Source: Xanthobacter sp. NM-59 (lineage in GTDB: Bacteria > Pseudomonadota > Alphaproteobacteria > Rhizobiales > Xanthobacteraceae). From it: 64,000 nucleotides of DNA. The position numbers were made by a program, and so were the translations under genes. Each line of letters starts with the position of its first letter. Position 1 is the first letter of the stretch. Of the stretch, positions 9,555 through 19,600 are shown one piece after another. The notes beneath the pieces were generated by a model. The model did no database searches. It was not told the DNA's origin and saw nothing but the letters and a program-made list of their open reading frames with translations. The stretch lies in contig NZ_JACBFQ010000002.1 in assembly GCF_021401125.1 (NCBI RefSeq), forward strand, positions 483,501-547,500, in the 5' to 3' direction.

Positions 9555-9568
9555 CGAGCGTTCGTTCG
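9555..9568. promoter_or_regulatory. TetR-type operator and promoter region of tetR
   Basis: CGAGCG-TT-CGTTCG differs from the operator at 3562-3575 by one arm position and the two spacer bases. On the minus strand it is followed by CGCTTGACTTTC, containing a TTGACT -35 element, and about 19 bp further by GATACA, a possible -10. The remaining sequence between tetR and the lectin gene (9483-9784) shows nothing else recognisable. Confidence 0.6.
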
Positions 9569-9784
9569 ATCGCAGGCGGGCGAGCAAAAAACATCTGCGC
9601 CCGGCCGCGAGGGATCGGGCCAAGGAATGGCGCTGACCGCCGCCGCAGGGCTCAGCTATGACTTGAACGGCGGGGGTGAAACGCGGACGAAACCGCCGGC
9701 GCGAACAGCCAGGCATCCCTCCCATGCCTGTCGATCGGCGCTTGGAGATCCGCGATCCATTCAAGCCCGACACGCAGGGACCTC

Positions 9785-10543
9785 ATGCAGCGCCCCCTCG
9801 CCCTCGCCACCGCAGCGTTGCTGCTCTTCCCCACCGCCCGGGCCGCCCACGCCGCGGGACCGGATATCTGCGTGCCCTATGCCAATGCCATGATCGCGAT
9901 GACGGTCCGCGGGCAGAAGGCCAAATGCAACACCTTCGCCAGCACCCCGCTGGATTGGGACAATCATTTCAACTGGTGCTCCAGCCAGGGCCCCGCCAAG
10001 ATCAAAGAGGCAGAGGACCTCTGGTCCGCCAAGCTCGATGGTTGCCTGCTGTCCTCCGCCCAGCCCACGCCCCAGCCGGCTCCCGCCACCCCGCGCGGCA
10101 AGCCCATCGTCAATGCCCTGTCGGGCAAGTGCATGGTCGCCGCCGATGGTGTCGGCGGGCGCAATGGCGTGGGGCTGCTGATCTGGAACTGCAACGACTC
10201 CCGGATGAATGCCGCCAATCGCTGGGAGCTGACCAATGGCGGCTTCATCCGCAACGTCGCCACGGGCAAATGCGTCGACGTATCCGGCGCGCCGGGGGCC
10301 GCCGATGGCAGCGCGCTGCTGGTCTGGGACTGCGAGAGCTCCGGCCGCAATCCCAATGGCAGCGTGACCGATCAGCGCTGGGAGCTGCGCGGCGGGTTCA
10401 TCGTGAACCAGCTCTCCCGCAAATGCGTGGACGTATCCGGCGCGCCCGGCACCGCCGATGGCGCCAAGCTGCTGCTTTGGACCTGCGAGAGCTCCAGCCG
10501 CAACCCCAATGGCAGCGCCACCGACCAGAACTGGCGCTTCTGA
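9785..10543 (+). CDS. Secreted ricin-type beta-trefoil lectin protein
   Basis: A 252-residue exported protein. A signal peptide of about 24 residues ends ARAAHAAG. A short Cys-containing domain follows (about 25-95), then a Pro-rich linker, then three ricin-B-like repeats with Q/N-x-W motifs: ANRWEL, DQRWEL and DQNWRF. The second and third repeats share KCVDVSGAPG almost exactly, evidence of internal duplication. Beta-trefoil lectins bind sugars. No enzyme domain is attached, so it is probably a stand-alone periplasmic or secreted binding protein. It has no obvious partner among its neighbours. Confidence 0.85.
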   Translation: MQRPLALATAALLLFPTARAAHAAGPDICVPYANAMIAMTVRGQKAKCNTFASTPLDWDNHFNWCSSQGPAKIKEAEDLWSAKLDGCLLSSAQPTPQPAPATPRGKPIVNALSGKCMVAADGVGGRNGVGLLIWNCNDSRMNAANRWELTNGGFIRNVATGKCVDVSGAPGAADGSALLVWDCESSGRNPNGSVTDQRWELRGGFIVNQLSRKCVDVSGAPGTADGAKLLLWTCESSSRNPNGSATDQNWRF

Positions 10544-10547
10544 AGCC

Positions 10548-10581
10548 GTTCCCCGCGGCAAGACCTCTCGTCGCGGGGAAC
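10548..10581 (+). terminator. Strong hairpin after the lectin gene
   Basis: GTTCCCCGCG pairs perfectly with CGCGGGGAAC over a 14-nt loop, starting 5 bp after the lectin stop codon. It lacks a T-run, so it may be a rho-assisted terminator or a 3'-end stabiliser between the two convergent genes. Confidence 0.55.
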
Positions 10582-10625
10582 CAGACGGCGTGATGGCGCG
10601 CCGGAAGAAAACCCAGGGCGCGGGC

Positions 10626-12380
10626 TTAATGGCCGGCCGGATGGGGCCCCTCCAGAACCTTGAGATATTCGATGATGGCATAGCGCTCCGAGGGCGAGAG
10701 CCGCGCCACGGACGGGTCCGGGAAGACATGGCCGGCATTGGAATTGCCCTGCACGCTCGTGTCGAACAGGAACAGGCCGGCGCGCTCCTTTTCCGGGATC
10801 TTGTCCGGTTCGGAGACATAGCCGAGCTTTTTCGCGTCATAGCGCACATGGCCCACATAGAAGCGCTTCGGCCGCTCTTCCGGCGGCGACAGCAGGTCGT
10901 AGACCGTCGGCACCGAGCCATTGTGCAAGAACGGTCCCGTGGCCCACACGCCGGCCAGCGGCCCTGCCTTATAGGCCAGCGGCCCCACCCAGCCCGCCTG
11001 CGGTGCCGTGCTGCCGGGCGCGAAGCGCCAGCCGTAATAAGCAAGCCGCGCATCCCCGGAAATGGCGAGATTGCGCAGGTCGTTCTCGGCGATGTTGCCC
11101 ACCATGGCCACCAGGACCTGACGGGCCGGCACCTCGCGCGCACCACCGAACGCGGGCGCCAGACTGCCCGTCTGCGCGGTTCGCGTCGCGAAGTTCATCA
11201 GCATTTTCGGGTCGGTCTTGACGGTGGCGAGGTCCACCATCTTCACCGCCAGCCACTGCCGGCCGCCCATGGCGTCGGCGGCGGGGGTGAGCGGATAGTC
11301 CGGCCCGCCATGGCAGCTCGCGCAATATTGCGCATAGAGCTTGGCGCCGCGCCTGGCGCGCATCTGGCTCACCTTGCCCAGCTCCTTCGGCCAAAGCGGG
11401 GGCTGCAGCGCGGCGGTCCAGGTCTCCAGCGCCTTCAGGCTCTCGATGAGCGCGCTGGAGGAGAAGCTGCCGGGCATCCCATTACCGATGGAGGGATGGC
11501 CGAACACCCCCAGCACCTCGCCCAGGTTCCGCCCCAGCGGATTGCCGGCGACGCCGTTCCACTGGGCGTAGCGCTGGGCCGGCGTGGTCCACAGGAAGGG
11601 ATAGCTCACCGGGGCATCGGGAACGCGGAAGTTCTCCGGCTGGCCCAGGGACTCCGCGGCGACCGCGTTGAGAATATGGCCGAAGGCATCGAGCCGGCCG
11701 CGCCCATAAGGTTCCGGCGTCCAGCCGGCGGCCTCGATGCGGCGGATTTCCGCCGCCGTCGCCTCCAGAGCCGGGCGCACCGCCCGGGGATCCGCCTTCA
11801 GCCGCGCGGCGAAGCGCTGGAACTTGGCAGGGTCGGCCAGGGTCGCGTCCAGCGCCTTGGACAGGCGCGCCATGAGCATCTGGAAATCGCCCAGGGATGC
11901 GCCGCCATCGATGCGAATGCGGGTCTGTCCCACCTGGATGTCGTTGGTGTGGCACGCGGCGCAGGTGAGCCCCACCGCCGGACCAAACGCGGCGCCGAGG
12001 CGCGGGTCCTTGACGAAGCCGATGGGCAGGCCATCCGGATTGAGCTCTGAGCGCCCTTCCGCCGGCAGGAATCCGGTCTCGGCGATATAAGAGGGATCGA
12101 GGAAGAGACCGGCAGCCGTGGGCTGCTCCAGCGCCGTGAGGAAGGCATAGGGCAGAAGCTGGCTGCCCTGCGGCGTATAGTAGAATTCCTCGCGGCGCTC
12201 GGCCGACCAGCCTTGCTCCAGGTGCACCACCTTCGCCGCGGTCTTGCCGCCCGCCGCCGGCTCCTTGCGCACCACCGCGCCGGTCAGCGCCGCGAGAGCC
12301 ACCACCGTGGCGAACCCGCCGAGCACCACCCATTTCGTGCGCCTGGGTTGCGTGCGCTCCGCGCTCTCCTGCCCCACCAT
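10626..12380 (-). CDS. Membrane-anchored di-heme cytochrome c, RoxA/cytochrome c peroxidase-like
   Basis: A 584-residue protein with an N-terminal anchor (about residues 17-37, WVVLGGFATVVALAALTGAV) and two heme c sites, CAACH (about 155) and CASCH (about 350). Motifs such as GPFLHNGSVPTVYDLL are typical of the large di-heme proteins related to RoxA rubber oxygenases and di-heme cytochrome c peroxidases. The protein would face the periplasm. Its reaction cannot be assigned: peroxidase, oxygenase and simple electron transfer all remain possible. Start ATG 12380 is preferred over an upstream in-frame ATG because GAGAGAACGAC precedes it. It is convergent with the lectin gene and has no cytochrome maturation genes nearby. 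Confidence 0.82.
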   Translation of the reverse strand: MVGQESAERTQPRRTKWVVLGGFATVVALAALTGAVVRKEPAAGGKTAAKVVHLEQGWSAERREEFYYTPQGSQLLPYAFLTALEQPTAAGLFLDPSYIAETGFLPAEGRSELNPDGLPIGFVKDPRLGAAFGPAVGLTCAACHTNDIQVGQTRIRIDGGASLGDFQMLMARLSKALDATLADPAKFQRFAARLKADPRAVRPALEATAAEIRRIEAAGWTPEPYGRGRLDAFGHILNAVAAESLGQPENFRVPDAPVSYPFLWTTPAQRYAQWNGVAGNPLGRNLGEVLGVFGHPSIGNGMPGSFSSSALIESLKALETWTAALQPPLWPKELGKVSQMRARRGAKLYAQYCASCHGGPDYPLTPAADAMGGRQWLAVKMVDLATVKTDPKMLMNFATRTAQTGSLAPAFGGAREVPARQVLVAMVGNIAENDLRNLAISGDARLAYYGWRFAPGSTAPQAGWVGPLAYKAGPLAGVWATGPFLHNGSVPTVYDLLSPPEERPKRFYVGHVRYDAKKLGYVSEPDKIPEKERAGLFLFDTSVQGNSNAGHVFPDPSVARLSPSERYAIIEYLKVLEGPHPAGH

Positions 12381-12570
12381 GTCGTTCTCTCGTGCTGTCG
12401 CTGGTGCTGCGCGGCCTCCGCATGGCGCCACAGCAGGGTGGACTCCGGCCGGCCCTTGGCCATGCGGATGGAGATTCGGGTGTGATCGACCCGCAGCCTA
12501 ATCCAGAACGGTTCCAGCCTGTATGACCGGGACCGCGTCTTTTGGTCCGGCCACCACACGGAGAGGCCCC

Positions 12571-12606
12571 AAAAGAAAACGGGCGGGATGGCTCGCGCCC
12601 CCGCCC
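12571..12606 (-). terminator. Rho-independent terminator of scoAB
   Basis: On the minus strand GGGCGGG pairs with CCCGCCC and is followed by GTTTTCTTTT. It lies 44 bp after the scoB stop codon. Confidence 0.8.
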
Positions 12607-12649
12607 GCTTCCAGAACTCAACGCGCCGCAGGGGCGCGCCGATGAAGCC

Positions 12650-13291
12650 TCACAGACCCACTTCGAACTTGGCGGCGGTCTTGGCCTTCACCTCGTCGAG
12701 CGAGACACCCGGCGCCAGCTCCTTCAGCACCAGGGTGCCGCCGCGCTTGGTGAACTCGAACACGGCGAGATCGGTGATGACGAAATCGGTCACATGGGTG
12801 CCGGTGAGCGGGAGGGTGCAGCGCTCCACCAGCTTGGGCGCGCCGGACTTCTCCACATGCTCCATGAGCACGATCACTTCCTTGGCGCCGGCCACCAGGT
12901 CCATGGCGCCGCCCATGCCCTTCACCATCTTGCCGGGCACCATCCAATTGGCGATGTCGCCGTGCTCGGACACCTGCATGGAGCCGAGAATGGACAGGTC
13001 CATGTGGCCGCCGCGGATCATGGCGAACGAATCGGCGCTGGAGAAATAGGCGGTCTCCGGCACCTCGGTCACGGTCTGCTTGCCAGCATTGATGAGGTCG
13101 GCATCCTCGTCGCCCTCAAAGGGGAAGGGGCCGATGCCAAGCATGCCGTTCTCGCTCTGGAAGGTCACGGTCATGCCCGGAGGCAGAGCGTTGGCCACCA
13201 GAGTGGGGATGCCGATGCCGAGGTTCACGTAGAAGCCGTCGCGGATCTGCTGGGCGGCGCGGGCCGCCATCTGGTCACGAGTCCAGGCCAT
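12650..13291 (-). CDS. scoB: Succinyl-CoA:3-ketoacid CoA-transferase subunit B
   Basis: A 213-residue beta subunit of the class I CoA-transferase that exchanges CoA between succinyl-CoA and acetoacetate. The catalytic Glu is in [12 protein letters not shown] (about residue 47), following [15 protein letters not shown]. Its length matches stand-alone ScoB proteins. The start codon lies one base after the scoA stop (TGA-G-ATG), so the two subunits are translated in tandem. With the nearby thiolase it links acetoacetate, acetyl-CoA and probably PHB turnover. Confidence 0.96.
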   Translation of the reverse strand: MAWTRDQMAARAAQQIRDGFYVNLGIGIPTLVANALPPGMTVTFQSENGMLGIGPFPFEGDEDADLINAGKQTVTEVPETAYFSSADSFAMIRGGHMDLSILGSMQVSEHGDIANWMVPGKMVKGMGGAMDLVAGAKEVIVLMEHVEKSGAPKLVERCTLPLTGTHVTDFVITDLAVFEFTKRGGTLVLKELAPGVSLDEVKAKTAAKFEVGL

Positions 13292-13292
13292 C

Positions 13293-14006
13293 TCACTTCA
13301 CCTCTTCGCGCTTGCGGGTGGTCACCTTCTCGATCCGCTTCTCGGCGTCCTTGGCGACGACGATGCGGTCCACATAGATGCCCGGCGTGTGGATGTGATC
13401 TCCGTCGAGCTCGCCGACCTCCACCAGCTCCTCGACTTCGGCCACGGTCACCTTGCCGGCGGTGGCCATCATCGGGTTGAAGTTGCGGGCGGTCTTGCGG
13501 AAGACGAGGTTGCCGGCCTTGTCGGCCTTCCACGCCTTGACGATGGAGAGATCGGCGTGGAGCGCGGTCTCCAGCACATACATGTGGCCGTTGAACTCGG
13601 CGGTGGGCTTGCCCTCGGCGATCACGGTGCCGTAGCCGGTCTTGGTGTAGAAGGCCGGAATGCCGGCGCCGCCGGCGCGAATGCGCTCGGCCAGGGTGCC
13701 CTGGGGATTGAATTCCAGCTCGAGCGCGCCCTCGATGTACAGCTTCTCGAACAGCTTGTTCTCGCCCACATAGGACGAGACCATCTTCTTGATCTGGTCG
13801 TTGGCGAGCAGGATGCCGAGGCCGAAATCATCCACGCCGCAATTGTTCGAGATCACGGTGAGGTGCTTGGGGCCGAGGTCGCGCAGCGCGGAGATGAGGT
13901 TCTCGGGGATGCCGCAGAGCCCGAAGCCGCCGGCCATGATGGTCATGCCGTCGGCGACGATGCCGTCGAGAGCACTTTTCGCGTCGGCGAAAACCTTGTT
14001 ACGCAT
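13293..14006 (-). CDS. scoA: Succinyl-CoA:3-ketoacid CoA-transferase subunit A
   Basis: A 237-residue alpha subunit. The N-terminal [18 protein letters not shown] (about residues 20-37) is the conserved CoA-transferase family I motif, and [16 protein letters not shown] is typical of the subunit. The start [15 protein letters not shown] is chosen because it is the usual ScoA N-terminus and GGAGGGA lies about 10 nt upstream; the open frame continues 28 codons further. It is the first gene of the scoAB operon. The 471-bp region before it holds the leuA terminator and TGC-rich repeats. Confidence 0.96.
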   Translation of the reverse strand: MRNKVFADAKSALDGIVADGMTIMAGGFGLCGIPENLISALRDLGPKHLTVISNNCGVDDFGLGILLANDQIKKMVSSYVGENKLFEKLYIEGALELEFNPQGTLAERIRAGGAGIPAFYTKTGYGTVIAEGKPTAEFNGHMYVLETALHADLSIVKAWKADKAGNLVFRKTARNFNPMMATAGKVTVAEVEELVEVGELDGDHIHTPGIYVDRIVVAKDAEKRIEKVTTRKREEVK

Positions 14007-14412
14007 CGATGAAGTCCCTCCGTGGAGCCGGTTCCATCCCCCGATCAGTTCGGCGGCCTTGCCGGCGAAGGCAACCGTGACCCGCTTCATCTGTCTCGCG
14101 ACATGAACGGACGCCGCCCCGGCACCCCGGTTCCAGGCCCGGCGGAGCTCTCGACGATCACCAAAGGAGGAACCTCCCGAAGGTCCCGCAGGGCAGCGCC
14201 CGCGCGCCGTGGCGAATGGCGGCGGTCAAGGTGTTTCGTAATGCGCGCCGCCGGTCATGCCAAGGGGTTGAGAGACGTCTTCACCCACGATGTGCGGAAA
14301 GCACTGCACAATGAAAATGCTGCATTGCGAAGACTTGCACGAAGATCTGGTGTCGTGACTTGAGGGCGGCCATTGGCCACCCGCGCCCTCTCCTCCCGGC
14401 CGAAAGGCTGGC
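14007..14412. other. Intergenic region upstream of scoA with TGC-rich repeats
   Basis: No gene is recognisable here. At 14304-14330 CTGCACAATG is followed by CTGCATTGCGA, a close but imperfect match to the CTGC-N3-GCAG sites described for the PHB-responsive regulator PhaR. The scoA promoter must lie in this region, but no convincing -35/-10 pair stands out. Confidence 0.4.
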
Positions 14413-14443
14413 GCAAAAGAAAACGCCCGGCCGAAGCCGGGCG
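14413..14443 (-). terminator. Rho-independent terminator of leuA
   Basis: On the minus strand CGCCCGGC-TTCG-GCCGGGCG, a perfect 8-bp stem with a TTCG tetraloop, is followed by TTTTCTTTT. It begins 35 bp after the leuA stop codon. Confidence 0.92.
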
Positions 14444-14477
14444 CCATCCTGGTTCATCGCGGATCCGAAAGCGGCGC

Positions 14478-16055
<1,578 letters not shown>

Positions 16056-16160
16056 CGGAACGGTCCTTCTCGCATTCCGGCGGGCGCCTGCTCCATCCTG
16101 GGAGCGATCTCATTGATGAGACTGGGGCGCGGCATGTGCCGGATCATAAGCCGAAACAGT

Positions 16161-16232
16161 CGCCGGGTCTTCTGCCGGCGGCGGATCCAAGTCCCCTGAG
16201 TGCCCAGGCATAGCCCGGCCGGCGCTCAGGGG
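16161..16232 (-). promoter_or_regulatory. Attenuator-like hairpins in the leuA leader
   Basis: On the minus strand CCCCTGAG (16232-16225) pairs with CTCAGGGG (16200-16193), with an inner CCGGGC-TAT-GCCTGG helix. A second hairpin, CGCCGG (16180-16175) with CCGGCG (16166-16161), follows and runs into ACTGTTT. The same CGCCGG also occurs at 16224-16219, so CCGGCG has two possible partners, as expected for mutually exclusive structures. The first arm begins inside the last codons of the leader peptide, just after its Leu/Ile run. The final T-run is weak. Leucine-responsive attenuation is inference from this layout. Confidence 0.6.
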
Positions 16233-16333
16233 CGGCTAAGGAGCAGAATGGCGCGCAGAATAAGAGCGTTGTTCCCGGGAACCAGCTTGGTCCGGGTGGC
16301 AGAGGCGGCGATCTTGGTCGTGCGGGACGACAC
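16226..16333 (-). CDS. Leucine/isoleucine-rich leader peptide of leuA
   Basis: A 35-codon ORF starting with GTG 16333 whose C-terminus reads NNALILRAILLLSRP. Five Leu and two Ile fall in nine consecutive residues just before the stop. It lies between a good promoter (16371-16399) and leuA on the same strand and ends inside the first arm of a hairpin. This is the arrangement of ribosome-mediated attenuation leaders known for leucine and branched-chain operons in proteobacteria. The Shine-Dalgarno sequence is weak (GAGAG, about 9 nt upstream) and the start is GTG, so the exact start is uncertain. Confidence 0.55.
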   Translation of the reverse strand: MSSRTTKIAASATRTKLVPGNNALILRAILLLSRP

Positions 16334-16370
16334 GGGGCTCAGCTCTCGGCGGTTGCGCTCAGGAGCCGTT

Positions 16371-16399
16371 TTGATACCCGACCGGGAGCGACAGCGCAA
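16371..16399 (-). promoter_or_regulatory. Predicted sigma-70 promoter of the leuA leader
   Basis: On the minus strand TTGCGC (16399-16394) and TATCAA (16376-16371) are separated by exactly 17 bp. Transcription would start near 16363, about 30 nt before the leader peptide and 300 nt before leuA. Confidence 0.6.
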
Positions 16400-16468
16400 G
16401 GGGTTGATGCAACGCCAGGGAGAAACAGGGCCGCGCGGTCGCGACCCCGCATCTTTCAGCTGCGCGCG

Positions 16469-17410
16469 TCAGCTCTGCTCATGCTTGGGCTTCTCCGCCG
16501 CGCGGCGGCCGAAGTCGGGGGCGGCGGTCTCCTGGCCCTGCTCGATGATGGAGCGGCGGATCGCCCGGGTGCGGGTGAAATGCTCGAACAGCGCATCCCC
16601 GTCCCCATAGCGGATGGCCCGCTGCAGCGCCGTGAGGTCCTCCGTGAAGCGGCCCAGCATTTCCAGCACCGCATCGCGATTATAAAGGAACACGTCGCGC
16701 CACATGGTGGGGTCGGACGAGGCGATGCGGGTGAAGTCTCGGAAGCCGCCGGCGGAAAACTTGATGACCTCCGAGGCCAGGGTCTCTTCCAGCTCCGCCG
16801 CCGTGCCCACGATGTTGTAGGCGATGAGGTGCGGCACGTGGGAGGTGATGGCCAGCACCAGATCGTGGTGCTGGGCGCTCATGAACTCCACGTTCGCGCC
16901 CATGCCGCGCCACAGCGCCGCCAGCCGCTCCACCGCCGCCGGGTCCGCCCCCTCGGGCGGGGTGACAATGCACCAGCGGTTTTCGAACAGGCTGGCGAAG
17001 CCCGCATCAGGGCCGGAAAACTCGGTTCCGGCCACCGGATGGGCGGGCACCAGATGGGCGTGCGGCGGCACATGGGGGCCCATGGCCTCCACCACCGCGC
17101 CCTTCACCGAGCCCACGTCCGAGAGGATCGCCCCCGCCTTCAGCTCGGGCCCCACCTCGGCGGCCACCGCGCGGGACGCACCCACGGGCACGCAGGCCAC
17201 CACGATGTCGGCGCCGCGCGCGGCCTCGGCCGCCGTTTCCACGACCTCGTGGGCAAAGCCCAGCTCGGCGACACGGCGGCGCACGGCCTCGTCCCGGTCA
17301 CTCACCACCAGCGTTTCCGCCAGGCGCTTCTCGCGCACGGCGCGGGCCACCGACGAACCGATGAGCCCCGCGCCGATCACCGCCACGCGTTTTGCGACGG
17401 GACCGCTCAC
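16469..17410 (-). CDS. tyrA: Prephenate/arogenate dehydrogenase
   Basis: A 313-residue NAD(P)-dependent oxidoreductase of tyrosine synthesis. The N-terminal Rossmann motif is [16 protein letters not shown]; the catalytic region contains [15 protein letters not shown] (about residues 112-126) with the conserved His; [12 protein letters not shown] and [20 protein letters not shown] are typical of the C-terminal domain. The GTG start at 17410 overlaps the hisC stop (GTGA). It is the third gene of the chorismate mutase-hisC-tyrA operon. There is no fused chorismate mutase domain, because that activity is encoded separately upstream. Confidence 0.94.
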   Translation of the reverse strand: MSGPVAKRVAVIGAGLIGSSVARAVREKRLAETLVVSDRDEAVRRRVAELGFAHEVVETAAEAARGADIVVACVPVGASRAVAAEVGPELKAGAILSDVGSVKGAVVEAMGPHVPPHAHLVPAHPVAGTEFSGPDAGFASLFENRWCIVTPPEGADPAAVERLAALWRGMGANVEFMSAQHHDLVLAITSHVPHLIAYNIVGTAAELEETLASEVIKFSAGGFRDFTRIASSDPTMWRDVFLYNRDAVLEMLGRFTEDLTALQRAIRYGDGDALFEHFTRTRAIRRSIIEQGQETAAPDFGRRAAEKPKHEQS

Positions 17411-18537
17411 GCCGGCTTTCCTTCCAGAAAGTCCTTCAGCGCCTCGATCACCTTGATGTTGGCCTCCTCGCTGCCCACCGTCATGCGCAGGGCATCCGGC
17501 AGGCCGTAGGACGCCACCGAGCGCAGGATGAGCCCGCGCCGGGTGAGGAAGGCATCCGCCTCCCGCGCCGTGCGGCCGGGCACCGGCGGGAAGTGGATGA
17601 GCAGGAAGTTGGCCACGGATGGCGTCACATTGAGGCCGAGCTTCCCGATCTCGCTGGTGAGCCAGGGCAGCCACTGCTCGTTATGGGCGATGGAGCGCTC
17701 GATGTGCTCCACGTCCGCCACGGCAGCGGCGCCGGCCAGCAGCGCCGGCGTGTTCATGTTGAACGGGCCGCGCACCCGGTTCAGGGCGTCGATGATGGCG
17801 GACGGCCCCACCGCCCAGCCGATGCGCAGAGCGGCCAGGCCGTGGATCTTCGAGAAGGTGCGGGTCATCAGCACGTTCTCGGTGGAGAGCGCCAGCTCGA
17901 GCCCGGTCTCGTAATCGTTCCGGCGCACATATTCCGCATAGGCGGCGTCCAGCACCAAGAGCACGTTCGGCGGCAGGCCGGCATGCAGGCGCTTCACCTC
18001 GCTGATGGGGATATAGGTGCCGGTGGGGTTGTTGGGATTGGCGAGATAGAGCAGGCGCGTGCGCGGCGTCACCTTGGCCAGCAGCGCGTCCACGTCGGTG
18101 GTGAGGTTCGCTTCCGGCGCCACCACGGGCACACCGCCGGCAGCCAGCGCGGCGATGCGGTAGACAAGGAAGCCGTGCTCGGAGAACAGCACCTCGTCTC
18201 CCGGTCCCACGAAGGTGTGGGCCACCAGGCTCAACAGCTCGTCGGAGCCGGCGCCGCAGATGATGCGCTCGGGATCCAGCCCCTGGGCGCGGGCGATGGC
18301 CTCGCGCAGCACATGGGCCGCGCCGTCGGGATAGTCCTGAAGGTTCCGGGCCGCCGCGTTGAAGGCCTCGATCGCCTTGGGGCTCGGGCCGAGCGGGGTC
18401 TCGTTGGAGGAGAGCTTGAAGACCTTCTCCACCCCCGGCGCATGGCTCTTGCCCGGCACATAGGCGTCGATCTTGAGCACACCCGGACGCGGCTGCGGAC
18501 GGGCGGGGATGGCAGGATCATTCAGCACGGCGGACAT
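17407..18537 (-). CDS. hisC: Histidinol-phosphate / aromatic aminotransferase
   Basis: A 376-residue PLP-dependent aminotransferase of fold type I. The N-terminal [15 protein letters not shown] is the HisC signature, [10 protein letters not shown] is the substrate-binding Asn region, and the Schiff-base Lys is in [16 protein letters not shown] (about residue 225). HisC converts imidazole-acetol phosphate to histidinol phosphate. Placed between chorismate mutase and tyrA, with no his genes nearby, it probably also or mainly transaminates prephenate or the aromatic keto acids, as for other HisC2-type enzymes (inference from context). Confidence 0.93.
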   Translation of the reverse strand: MSAVLNDPAIPARPQPRPGVLKIDAYVPGKSHAPGVEKVFKLSSNETPLGPSPKAIEAFNAAARNLQDYPDGAAHVLREAIARAQGLDPERIICGAGSDELLSLVAHTFVGPGDEVLFSEHGFLVYRIAALAAGGVPVVAPEANLTTDVDALLAKVTPRTRLLYLANPNNPTGTYIPISEVKRLHAGLPPNVLLVLDAAYAEYVRRNDYETGLELALSTENVLMTRTFSKIHGLAALRIGWAVGPSAIIDALNRVRGPFNMNTPALLAGAAAVADVEHIERSIAHNEQWLPWLTSEIGKLGLNVTPSVANFLLIHFPPVPGRTAREADAFLTRRGLILRSVASYGLPDALRMTVGSEEANIKVIEALKDFLEGKPA

Positions 18538-18663
18538 TGAAGGCTACTCCAGCACTCTTCCAGCCGGCCGCGCTCCGGGCCGGCTTCACGTTCGGCCGGG
18601 GACCGGCCGTTTCTCCGGCTTTCTGTCACGCCCAAGGGGCGAAGGCCGGCTCACGATTTCACG

Positions 18664-19500
18664 TCACGAGCACACTTTATGGAGGGCGGCATGGCTGCCC
18701 ACCTCGCGCGCGCTGCGAATGCCGGCGCCCGCGCCGGTCACCGCGTCGAGCACCTCGTCGATGCGATGGCCCGGCGGCACGGACACCAGCAGCGCCGCCC
18801 CGTCGAGGGCCTCATCCGGCGCGACCAGGATTTCCGCGAAGGCCGGCAGGGAATGGCCCGCCGCCGCGCTCCAGCCCGAAACCCGCACCGAGTGCACCCG
18901 CACCTCGGTGACCGCCGCATCGGAAATGGGATGGGAAACCACAAACACCGGCAGCGCGGCCGGGTGGTCGTCCCGCTCCACGAACGGCAGGCGGGCGATG
19001 ATCTTCGGCGCGCCGTCGGCCTCCAGCGCAATCCACCACGGCGTGGTGCCCACGGCGGCGGGCAGCAAGCCAAGGTCACCCTTGGAGGCGGCCACCGCCT
19101 CGATCACCCCATTGGCGCCCATGTGGGGCACGAACGGCACGGTGAAGCCGAAATGGAAGCGGGCGCTGTCGCGCATGGCCGGCTCGCCCACGGCCAGGTC
19201 CGCATGCACGCTGTAGGGGGCCTGAACATAGGTGAAGGTGGCGATGATGACGCGCCAGATGCTCTCCACCGTGTCCAGCGGCAACAAGCCGTGGTGGCGC
19301 TCCACCAGGCGGCGCATCATGTCCGCCTCGCGGGCGGGGCGGAAGGCGGAACCGCCCTCGGCGCCCTGGGTGCGTTTCACCTGCACCAGACGGTCGATGA
19401 TCTCGCTGCGCTCCATGAGCAGGAGATGCATGGCCGCGTCGATGCGATCGATCTCAGTGCGCAGATCGGCGAGGGAGGGGGATGCGAGAGGTTGTGTCAT
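18664..19500 (-). CDS. Chorismate mutase with C-terminal binding-protein-like domain
   Basis: A 278-residue protein. Residues about 8-95 are an AroQ-type all-helical chorismate mutase: LADLRTEIDRIDAAMHLLL with R, then AFRPAREADMMRRL and a last helix VESIWRVIIA. The remaining 180 residues resemble the prephenate-dehydratase/periplasmic-binding fold (for example HMGANGVIEAVAASKGDLGL), but the catalytic Thr-rich PheA motif is not seen. A complete pheA is present elsewhere at 50.8 kb. The second domain is therefore probably structural or regulatory. First gene of the chorismate mutase-hisC-tyrA operon, separated from hisC by 126 bp. Confidence 0.88.
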   Translation of the reverse strand: MTQPLASPSLADLRTEIDRIDAAMHLLLMERSEIIDRLVQVKRTQGAEGGSAFRPAREADMMRRLVERHHGLLPLDTVESIWRVIIATFTYVQAPYSVHADLAVGEPAMRDSARFHFGFTVPFVPHMGANGVIEAVAASKGDLGLLPAAVGTTPWWIALEADGAPKIIARLPFVERDDHPAALPVFVVSHPISDAAVTEVRVHSVRVSGWSAAAGHSLPAFAEILVAPDEALDGAALLVSVPPGHRIDEVLDAVTGAGAGIRSAREVGSHAALHKVCS

Positions 19501-19600
19501 GATCTAGCCGGCTTGCGGGGAGGCTTAGCGGGAACGGGACCGAGAATCAAAGGATTGTTGTACGCTTCGCCCCGATGGCCGCAGGCGGGAGGGGCATCGC

